Assembly: GCF_003589595.1 (NCBI RefSeq)
Contig: NW_020654748.1
Location: 3,868,874 to 3,932,873, forward strand
Direction: 5' to 3'
From: Hyposmocoma kahamanoa
Taxonomy: Eukaryota; Arthropoda; Insecta; Lepidoptera; Cosmopterigidae
DNA length: 64,000 bases
A program made the position numbers and the translations under genes. Shown one piece after another: positions 12,001 to 24,000 of the stretch. The stretch's first letter is position 1. The number at the start of each line of letters is the position of its first letter. Under the pieces are notes generated by a model. That model did not search any database. It was not told the origin of the DNA and saw only the letters and a program-made list of their open reading frames with translations.

Positions 12001-15000
12001 TGACCGCAGTGGAAACATTTTCCTGATATGAAATGCTGATATGATGGACATTGATGACCTGTAATTATTTAAAATGCAGATTTGTTATAATTATAAACGA
12101 AAAAGATGGTTTTGTACATAAAATTATAGAACCACCTTTTTGACATAAATAAATAATTTACTACCATATTTTACCTAAATTTCAAGAAAGCAATACATAT
12201 AGTGTTGATAATGCCTCTCTATGAAATCCCGGTATGATTGCATTGTATTTTGTTCTATATTTTTGTCGTGGAGTTAACGTTACTTAATTAGAGTATCAAG
12301 AAATGTTTTGTAATTATGTAAGTAACCAGCAAGCAAATTTTACGAAAAAAAAAGCAAATTTTACGTTCCGCAGCGGTATAATCTTCAATTTCACATATTT
12401 TGAGTTACAACATTATTGTAATAGCAGTAATAATAATAACGCACACACTCAACTTAGCCCCGCACCAGGAAAACCCTGTGTCGCGGGTGCTATGAACACA
12501 CACGTAGACAACCACAAATTACACCCAAACTCACGAGAGAAATAAATGTAGGCCATACAAATATTTCTTCGGCGTGGGAATCGAACCTGGGACCTCTGCG
12601 TGGGAGTTCGGCATGGTAATCGTTCGGCCACGGAGGCAGTTGTTTTTTTTAATAATTACGTGATTTTTTATTTCAGCAGCAGATATTATTCACATTATAT
12701 ATACTTAAAGGTTAGGTGAGTGATATCTCTTTATAATTTGGGTTGTAGAAATTGAATTGTACTTAGAAGATTTTTTTTGATTAATTATATTTATATTTTA
12801 TTTTTTGCATTACTAAGTAAGCTGGTTCAATATTAAAAATACTTACCAATATAAGGGCACTTCGAATTTATAGACTCCGTGAACAATTTAATCGCTCTGA
12901 CATGATTACAGGCCACTAATACTCTGGACGCTTCTTCCAGTCCTTGTTTAACCAGTGTAAGAGGAACTAATGGCCCTTCAGTTAAGTCACAACCAGGTTG
13001 TTCCTTCCCATTATTGGGATAAAAGTCCAGATGTCCGACAGGTTGCGACATTCCATATCCTGCCATAAATACAAAATCTGTCGCACGTGTAAAACAAACA
13101 CGTCGGTAATTAGTGATAAATGCGATTAATACATAAATATAAATTTCATATATAAATGAATGGAACAGCTATAAAGCGTTTATATATTTACATAATAATA
13201 TTTACATAGACTTAGAAAATATGGGTTAGTTGATTATCATCAAATTGTAGAGCGATGAAGCTTATATTTCGAGGTGCGTTGTGAGTGGCTCAGAAAAATA
13301 TCATCTTTTTTAGGTATTCAGTGAGTATCTTCAAGGTCTTTCTGATTAGTAAACAATCAATTAAAATATGTTATTTTTTCGACGTATCGTCATATAAAGT
13401 GCTTTTCTTCGTTGGAAGGAGTAAATCATTAATTCAATAAATTAAGGTGCCCCGGTCCCCTTTTTAACAGGTTAAAAAAAGGGAGGAGGTTCTCAATTCT
13501 ACGTATTTTTTGTGTGTATGTTTGTGTGTATTTGTGAACCGACTTTGATGATTCTTTTTTTGTTGGAAAGAGGGTACCTCAGTATTGGTCCCATTTACAT
13601 TTGAAGAAAATGTTTCACCTGTAAGGGTACCAAATCAGGGGCTAAATCAGGTTTGGATTTCAATCACTTTCTGTTAACCGTTTTCAATAAAACTTTGCAT
13701 ATAGAAGTGATTCCACAAATTTTTGAAGTTGGTTTATTTTTTTTTATAAAATAGGTATAATTATTTTATTTTTCCGGATTTAAATCGCGTATATTTGTAT
13801 TTTCAAACAAACCTTTTGTTTTGTTTGTTTGAAAAAACAAATATACACGATTTAAATCCAAAAAATAATTTCATTTCCTATGTGTAACAATCGCGAAAAC
13901 CTAAGAACTCGATATATAATTATTTTTCTCTCGTTTTTTGTTACAATTATAACTTATAATATTCTGTCTCGTGCATTTGATCGATAACACAATAATGTAA
14001 CTAATACAATTTGTAAATGTATATTCCATTTTAATCTATATTTCAACATGGCGGCTACTATCAGTGACGCGGGTAGCGGTAATAAATTTTGGGCCACAAT
14101 AATATAGTTTATGCCATCGATACGACAAGAAAGAGAAAATTTAGTTTTACGGTAAAAGTTTCTAATTGTATGGAAATATGTTGTTTAATAATAATAACTT
14201 TTTTATAAAAGAAAACCGACCTCAAAAAGGTTGTGGACCTACATCTATTTGCCAAGTTTTAATGAAATCCTCTACTGGAAAGTGTGTGAAATCTAATATA
14301 CTGGATTTATCACCTAATTGTGGAATATTTTCTTCAAATTTAAATGGGACCACCACTAAGGTACCCCCTTTCCAACAAAAAAAGAATCATCGAAATTGGT
14401 TCACAAATGTTGGAGTAATCGCATAACATACACAAAAAAATACAGTCGAATTGAGAACATCCTGTTTTTGGAAGTCGGTTAATAAAAGTGCAAAGATTAT
14501 GCGTCAAATTACATTAGGTTAGAACAATGAACTATAAGATCTAATACCCTCCCTTTGAGCCTGTGAAAGTAATTCAAATTTTTAAGACGATGAGCTCACG
14601 TACCACAAGGATGATGCAACAATAGGTGCAGCGACAGATACATTAGATAATTAGAAGCGAATGTGCAATACATACAAAAGGATACAAAAATGCAAACCCA
14701 TCATTAAACATGATCGAATCTAATTAGAAAGTATTTAATAGAAAACATTTTGTTTTACGATTTTAGAAAATGAAAACAAAAGCGTTATGCAAGTTTTCAT
14801 GTATCATAAAACAAAAGAAAAGCTGAACGAGCTTCAAAAATGTGGCATCCATTTCCATGATCTCGAATTTCTCGAATGACATTCAAACTAATAATAATGT
14901 TATTGTGGGTAAGCAATTTTGCACCTTGTTATCATGATCAAATGTTTACCTAAAAGGAATATGCTTTTTCCATCGGTGTGTATGACGTCAACGAACTGGG

Positions 15001-18000
15001 CATCGGAAGGATCCAACCGGACATGTATTGGCATTCCTTGGAAATAGGGCTCCGCCGGGTCGAGACCCGTAATCCTGCCCAAGCCCTATGAAATGAGAGG
15101 CTAAATCAAAGATAAAACGACGGCTCAGTTGGCAGAGAAACGTGATGATTCACTTAAATATAATATATAGGCGGGGTAAGAGGAACACACTTTATTTTGA
15201 GTCGAATGTATTGAGAAGATAATACTTATATACTTCAAAAATAGAATCCTGAGCGTAACGAGGGTTTCAAGGCACGAGACGCAAAACAACTTTGCTGCCG
15301 AGCGAAACACACAACTTTTCACCTCACTATAGTGAGGCAAATGGTAGATGAAAGAACAGTTGAACTATAACAAATCAGTTTCATTCATTCGTACATCAAA
15401 AATTAGTTATCGTTGTCAATTTAATGTCAACAATAATAAGAATAAAATATACCAACGGATTCATATTACTTAAATAATGTACGACAAATCGCGTAGTTGA
15501 ATGTGTCATTATGTTTTTTTTCATCGAAAGAAAAACTCGTCAAGTTCGAATTTCAAATACCTTTTCCACTCTAGCGTAGAAAAAACGCTTTTGCGCGCAG
15601 ATTTCTAATGAGAAAGAAAGCCTTTCTGAGCTAGTGAGGTGAAATAGTTATTTTTGATATAAGTGCGGAAAGTTAGTCATTATTCACGAGTCTCGAGGCT
15701 TCTTGTCAAGACGCGAGACAAGTGAAAATGACAAATCCGCACGTGTATCAAACGATGTTTTTTAATACATTTGCGAAAAAACTACATTGAAAGTAAAATA
15801 AAACAGTATTTAAACAAAACTCATTTTCTGCTAGTAAATTAAAATAATGAAATACAACCACTGCAACCATTAGTTAAAAGTCTATGGAAATCTAGTTCTA
15901 ACGTGCTGTTTTTGTTTATTTTCTGTAATATCGGTCTGTAACCACTTTTCTTATTATGAAGTCCTGGTACTTTTGTTTAAACTTCTTTAGGAACCCGTGC
16001 ACGGTAGTGAGATACAATTTATCTGTAATACATAGAACAAATAAATATATACATAAAAATCTCGCCTGTCACCCATTCAGGGGTAGGCAGAGACTGTGGA
16101 CCTCCACTCGATACGTTCATTATATAGTATTTGTAAATAAATATAAGTTTTAATGACGAATGACTTACATAAGTAAGTGATGTACATACATCACAAAGCA
16201 CATAAATATTAAATAAATATACAACTTCTTTAGTTCTATGTTTAATTTTTTTTTTAATTTGTTAAGGCTTTGGCAAAGCCATCAGCCTAAACATGAAGTT
16301 TAATTATGTTTCTGTAAATATGGCCGCCACAAAGAGGATAGGCAATTTGAGGCGGCGTGCTTGGATTGACTCGGGATTCCTTAAAACAGGCCGCTACGGG
16401 TATTCTAGTTCGAGATTCGTATAATTTCGCGTTTTAATCTGCGATTAAGGCACAATAGCACTATCCTATTCCACTTTAAACTAGATTTCACAAAATAATT
16501 GAAAGTCAAAATAAAAACGTAACTTTTCCCTCCAAAAGGTCCAGAGCGAATCCTCTATGTTTAAGACTTAAAACAACAGTAAATTAAAAAAAACTGGAAA
16601 AGTAAAAAGCACTAGTGCGAGAAATCCAACTTTCCGCACGATTTGTAGTGCGAAAAATACCACGTTTTGAGCAACTGTATTAAAAAAAAATTTCTTTGCC
16701 TGTTTTATCAACTGAAGGACATTAATGCTAAACTCCTTAGATTATGAGTTAAGGTTTTAAGTCCTTTGAAGCCTTAACCCGGTGTTCTTCTTACCCCACC
16801 TGAACTTAATTAAATTTTGTGTTAAATCTTTTGTGAAACTGATTGTATGTGTAAAGTAATGTCTTTCCAATGGCATTTATCAAGCGGGAGGCAGTCAATA
16901 CTCAATCAATTTTATGAACATTTATGGGCCCAGTAGGGATTGATAATATATATTTACATAATTTGTATTCTATAATAAATAAGTAAGAAAGCTTATTGCA
17001 TGAATTTTATCTTGAAAGGCTTAAGAATAATAACGCATAGAAAGTCCTAGTCCGCACACGCTATGTGAGGCAAATTGAAGCGCGCCAAAAGGGCCTACAC
17101 GAGCGGGCGGGCCTTCAGGGCTCAAGGTCAACTTGCACCGCGAACAGCTCAAGAATTTTAGCTAAAAATGACGAAATGTGCGGTAAATCAGTGTAAAAAT
17201 ACGTCAGACAAACATAAAATAGATACTAACATCACATTCCACAAGGAAGTAACGCGTTTCAATTTGTGTTTTTATATAAATATTCACTAAAACCGAAAAT
17301 TAATCTGCTACTAAAACTAGCCTACATGAATTTGATTTTGCCTCACTTGTGACAGTTCGTTTGATATGAAACTATCATTCTATGCGTTATTATTCTAAGT
17401 TGAAAGGCATTTGAGGTTTAAAAACTAGGCTGAATGTTGATTTATTTTTCTTTTTATACGGTTTTGCAAGAACCCGTGCAAATGTTATTTTTATTTTTTT
17501 TCTTATTGTTACTTTTTTCATAGTCTACAAATTTGCGCGCGCAAAATTTGACATTTGAATATTATTCCAATAGATTGAACATGGTAACCTCAATTTCCTC
17601 AGGTCACAACACAACTTAAGTCGAAATTAAAAATTTCGGTTATGTTAATGACCTGTATAATTGTATTTTTATGTTAATTTAAAAGTTGGGGCATTCGATT
17701 GAGGTACGACCGATTCCATTCGAAAATTGTGCAATTTGATCAACTCAAGAAAGCTTCGCTCACTGCCCTTCGATCATAAAAGCGTCAATACAAGGAAAAA
17801 CAAAACGATCACATCGTCAACGGGAAGACGGTCTACCTAATTAATAATAATAAGTTATATGTACTAAATATAAATACGATGTATAAATCCACATAGAAGT
17901 CCCAATTACAGTGTAACTTTCCAACTTTTGTAATAGTTTAAAATTATCCGGTATCCAAACTTACCTGTATCCTTTCTCCCGCATAGCCAGCTGTATGGGC

Positions 18001-21000
18001 ACCTAACGAATGCCCAATTATATGAACATCAAGTGGATTCAAACCGTGTTCTTTCTGAAATGGAAATGAATCTTTATATCAAGTTCTCAGGGATTTGCGA
18101 TTGCTACAAATTTTAAATGAAACTAGTTTTTTCGGATTTCAAAATGTTTTTCCAAACAAGCCAGCGTTTCGGATTCTTTACAGTTCCCATGTTCACGGCT
18201 GTATGTTTGATAGATCCAGTAACAATGGTTTCCTTATTAACGATCTCCTTGGTCGGGTGGCTTGCACACCGGTTTTTATGGTGTAGCCATCTCCGTGGTC
18301 CCGGGTTCTATTTCAATGTGGAAACTAAATTTTCTATATTGTCTCGGGTCTGTCGATCAAACAGAAAGACAAATTCCTTTGATCCGGTTGGATTCGCACA
18401 CGCAACTGTTTGCCAGACCGGGGCTAACTCCTCTCCCAAATGAGCTATAACTACTAGCAGGAAAAGCATGTTTCAAATAAAATCATTAACATGCGTATTA
18501 ATTCAGGCAAAACTGAAAATAGTATCTCTATTTTACTGAATAGGATACCAGCCATGCATAATTCACCCTAGACCACAAACTCAGCATTTAACAGCAAAAT
18601 ATCATAAAAAAAAGTTCAACAGTTACTTGCCTGTAAAGTATTAACAAAATGCGCAACTTCAAGTCCCACGAGGCGAGTGTTGGCTGTTGCCTGTGTGTAC
18701 AGTGGTAAACTACCACCAGCCCAGTCCACTATCACCACGTTAAAGTCTCCCGCTTTTACAAGTTCGTCCTTCATTTCACTCACCTGAAACATTACTTATA
18801 CTTTGCAAATACGTTATTTAACCTTCTAAGACCCAAGCAAGTATGCCCTCAGTTTTGTATGAAACACGTATTTTTCTACATAGCCTATGGTTATGTAAAA
18901 TATGTATAACAGAAGTGAATTTGAATGCGATATTATCATCTTATTGTACACTGGTCGTTTAGGTGATCATACGAATAATATCCTCTGGGTCTGAACATTT
19001 CTCATGTTATGTACATTTTGATATATGCGGGGCCATTTTTATTCTCTGAAGGGGCCTTAGGAGGTTAAGAGACCCATGTCCCAGAGTACGCGTCGATTTC
19101 AGTGGACATATCGTAGTTTCATGTTTTTTTCAAATGGTAAATATACATTTTTATCACCGCTATTTAATGATCTCCTCAAAATATATATAAATAGAGTGTC
19201 TAGACCCATCACGCTGACCCGATATGGGATGGGAATTTCGCACATTTTCGAAAAGTGCGAAATGAACCTTTTTGGGCTGATAAATTTCATCACGATGTTT
19301 TACTTTATCATTAGGGAGAGGTATTGCTGCTAAACATTCACAAATGTACGTCATCAACCGTTCTTCAACTAACCCTAGTGGTACCCATCAATGTTTTATT
19401 TTTAATACAAGATTAATTAACTAATTTTTCATTGTTATTTTTTTTAAAACTTCACGAAGTTAATGCAAGTTATATGGAATTTATGGTGTTTTCAAACAGT
19501 ATAATTTTGAAAATATTCAAATTAACGGAAAACTCCATATCAGTTTCTCAATCATGTCTACAAATTATTCGATATTCAATTATCCTATGTTAGGATGAAA
19601 TATAGGATCGAATCAAAGTTTGTTTGTATATAGTGTGCTTACCACAGACCACATAAACACTTTCTTCCGCGGTGCTTACCGTACTGTGTTTTTAAATACA
19701 GACTACATTTTTTTTTTAATTTAAAGAGTACCTACTTTACGATTCTTTTTTAATGTTTCTTTACTCTGTAATAAGATATGACGTCCAAACTGACAATACG
19801 AATTTTTTTAGTACAAAATAAGCATACACTCTTGTATAATAATCACACTAAGGGTCGTATTCCAGAACTCTACTCAATGCTCAAGTCAGGCCTTGAGCAG
19901 ACTTGAGTATAATTTCAAGCACTGGAAATACGACCCTAATGGCAAGGACTTGAGTATGATTTTCAGTATTCACTGCAATACTCAAGTCCTGACTTGAGCA
20001 TTGAGTAGAGTTCTGGAATAGGACCCTTAGAGTTAAGAAACGATGTAACAATTTTTAAATAAAAATTTTAAATAAACAATATCTTACATGGAAATCGTCT
20101 TTAAGACACATATACGGTTATTTAACTAACTAGGTTTAAATAATATTTTGTATAGGTGTTGCAGGTTAATATGTAAAAAATGTTGTTCATACTCGATATT
20201 TAGATTTGAATTGTAAATTTTACCCAGTTAGAAAGCGGTGTGTCAATAAATCCATGGATAATCATTTTGGTAAGCCTTCGTGGACTGAAGTTTGATTTTA
20301 CTATTGTCTTATTCACGTTCACGTTCAGTAGCTGCCCGTCTGTAGGGTTCTTCTTAGTGTATAATATGAATCTGAAAAAAGAAACTATCTTCAATGTCCT
20401 GAGCAATTTCAAATGGATGAGCCCTCGCATATATTCCTGCCTGTCAATGTCACCAGCGCTCCGAGTACGTGTTCTTTTCACTTTAAACTGAAATTGTGGC
20501 TAATCCGGCCATCTTTTCTCAATTTAAATGAACACTATAATTTTAAATAATGTTATTTTGAACGAAAAGAGCCTCCCAGCACAACGTACCATTCCTTTAC
20601 CTATACATCTGGCGCATTTTGGGCAACAATCTGCGAGTACCTCACGCCTTTTAATATTACTGTTGTCTTTATAATTACTTTTTAATATGTTTGTTTATTT
20701 CATATTCTACTTTAATTTGCCTCCAATGTCCTGAGCAATAATTTAAAAAAATCATAGTTAGGTTTTTACTCTAAGTTTCAGTGCTTAATGTCCAACGCCT
20801 GTGTACGCTGAAAATATGTCTACCATAGTTTCGACCTAGAATGGTGCAGGCTTTTGAAATGGAGAAAAAATCACCGTGAATGTCAAATAAACGAGCCCAT
20901 TAATTAATATTATTGAGACTTTTTCGTCTCTTGGGTAATTTATATTTTAAATTAAACATTTTCTATTTCTTTATCTCTGTTTGTATTTTTTATATCACGC

Positions 21001-24000
21001 TTTTCGGTGATTTAGACTGCGTGACATGAAAATAAAATTACATCGAAAAAGGTTTAAAAGACTCATGGAAGGAACGTTGAATACCATCGTACTATGAGAC
21101 AGACTTAAGATTCTCGACTTAGATATATGCCACATTTTAACGTGACGTTGAATCACGTAATTTAATTATGTACAGGATGTAGAGATTACGTGACTAGAGA
21201 TGCTTATTAGTACTTCTGGTATAGATATCTAAATTATATCGTAGAACAACATTATATCTTACGTGGGAATAATAGCTTCTTATGCCCATTAACTAGAATT
21301 AAAGTAGGTAAGTACACGAGACTGCCTACTTGTATTGTAACTGTATTTCATATTCATTTCAAATCAAGGTAAACATTCTACAGGACTGGTTATTGGTTTT
21401 AAAGATTGCAATACATACATTTCAGTGCCGCACAAAGTACTTTATAATTTTGTACGGCAAATTGTACAGTGTTTGTAACGATCGCAATAAGAAGTAACAT
21501 TTTATACACAAATATTTTACCACAACTGTTTCTGTAAATCATGGTAGGTACTTTGTTGTAGTGTAGTTATAATATGATACTTTACCTCGTGTTAATTACA
21601 ACTCTTGGCAGCGGAAAGACGTTAAAAGGCCGGTGAATGAGGTGGTACCAACTCCTCGTGATGTTCAGACATCCCAGATCATCGTAACACCTTGTTTCGT
21701 TTTCAACTGCAAAAATTAAAGAAGTTCGGCATTATAACGAATTTTTAGCCGTAGCGCCATCTTCAGTTCAGTTTTATTTCACTCAACGGACCTTTAGAGC
21801 TACCAACTATTACAAGAGACGTCGCTTTATAAATTATAATATTAAATGTAACATATATTATGATGTTTCACAGCCATGACATTATTTTTTTTTGTGAAAT
21901 TATTCCACTAGTCAATTATAATTATAAATACAAAGATCGAACACAAAGAAAGGCTTTCGCGATTCACCATGACTAGCGTTGGCTGAAAGAGATCTTTTCT
22001 AGAGATAATCTCACCGTTGTATACGTCCTTTGTAACTTGTAATTTTTAATTAGCCTAGCCTAGTAACTTTTAATAAGCTTTCTTATAATAGAGGATTATT
22101 ACAGGCTGCTGTCACAGCGAGTTCAGTTAGTAAAAATGGAAGTAAATTAATTTGCTACTGCCCGAACTCAGTAAAGGTTAAATCGTGCTACATAGCTGCA
22201 CTTTTGTTGACTATTTTATTTATTGTTTGCTCCGTATAAATTTGATTAAATAATCTTAGAACAAAGTACTAAAAAAAACCAACCTCAAAAGTCATTAATC
22301 CCCTAGTGTGCCACCCTTAGAGGTGGAATACTTTCGTCAAATTTAAATTAGACCACTATATAGGTATTCTCTTTCCAACAAAAAGAGAATCATCAAAACC
22401 TGTTCACAAATGGCGGAAGTATTGCGTAACATACGTACAAAAAAAACATACAGTAGAATTAAGAACCTCCTTCTTTGTTTCAGTCTATCAATAAATAACA
22501 CAAGTGCAACTACAGTTATAAGCATCACCACCAAAAAGGATTCCTTAGAAGTTGTCGATTTTTCGATGCTCGACCGAAAAAACAAACACGATTTAACTTT
22601 ATATAATAACGAGCCCTGTACCCCACCTACGGTGGGATCGGGCTCGGCCTGCGGCGCATGGTCGGGTTCAGGTTACGGGGTGTGCTCATGCTCTTCGATG
22701 GCAGAGCAGTTAGTACTACGGGCGCTTGATGAGGAGTTCGATTCCCGATTTCCGGCCAATTTAAGAAACGAACATTTATAAGTTGGTTTTGGTTTGAGTA
22801 ATCTGGGTTATCGTTGTTTTGGTATTTATACTACAGGAAATTCGGCAGTAGTTTGGCATTTTTATAATTGTAAGATCTTGTACTCGTAATCTATTACGCC
22901 TCCGTATATTACCTCCTTGCGAACGCGTGCGGTCTCGTCCTCGGCCTACAGCCTCGGCACTAACGACTTTGTTTTAAAAAAAATTGCCTTTATCTTTGCA
23001 ATTGCAAAAATATATTTTGACTGATTATTATCAAACAATCTTAGAATTCTTTTCGTGCCAATTTTCAGTCCGAGCAAAGCAAGTTTTTTCAACAGCCATT
23101 TACATCAAAAAAATACAGGTATATCGAAAAACGGCGGAAACAAAATGTTTAGCCTAAATTATGATTGAAGCCATGCCGATTTCAGTTGAATTAGAAGAAT
23201 TTTTTGTCTATCGCCAAAAAAGTTTGTATGGCAGCCATAGCGAACAATGGCGAAAAATTAATTTTGACCGCTAATTATTATTAAACATTCATAGAGACCC
23301 CGACATGTGCATTTTCAATCCAATTAGAGCAAATTTTTATCTGCCGCTAAAAGAGTTTGTATGTCAGCCATATTGAAAAAAGGCGAAAAATAAATGTTGA
23401 CCACAAATTATTATGAAAAATCTATAGAAACCCCCACATGGCGATTTTCAGTTGAATTAGAGCGAATTTCTATAAACACTTGTTTAGCGGCCATATTCAA
23501 AAATGGCGAAAAACCAATTTTGATCACAAATTATTATCAAGTATTCTTAGAGATCCTCATATGTCAATTTTCAAAGGGATCTGAGCAATTTTTTTTCTGC
23601 CGCCAACGAACGCTTCTATGACGGCCATGTTTGAAAATGGCGAAAAACAAATTTTGAGTAAAAATTATTATCCGGCACTTCTAGAGGCCTTCACATGCCA
23701 ATTTTCAACCGAATCAGAGCAAATTTTTTTCGGCAGCTATTTTCAACGAAAAAAACACTTACATATATGGCAGCCATATAAAAAAATGGCGAAAACAAAC
23801 TTTTGACCCCAAATTATGATTAAGGACTCCCTAAAGACCTTTGCATGTCAATTTTCTGCCGGATCGAACCTAGTTTTTCTTCGGCCGCCATTTTGAAATC
23901 GCTTTCTTGAGAATTTGCTAACCCAGGCAGTTGACCAGTGTTACCCTCTATGACATTTCTTCGAGCACCTCCTACCTATCTCTAATAGTTTCCGTGATAG

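Noticed and set aside
12833..13066. Independent 77-aa gene starting [11 protein letters not shown]
   Set aside because: It is lipase exon 7 read through its own acceptor; the first codons come from intron sequence.
22410..22781. 123-codon + strand open frame
   Set aside because: It runs through a RepB copy and a tRNA-headed SINE; the composition follows the repeats.
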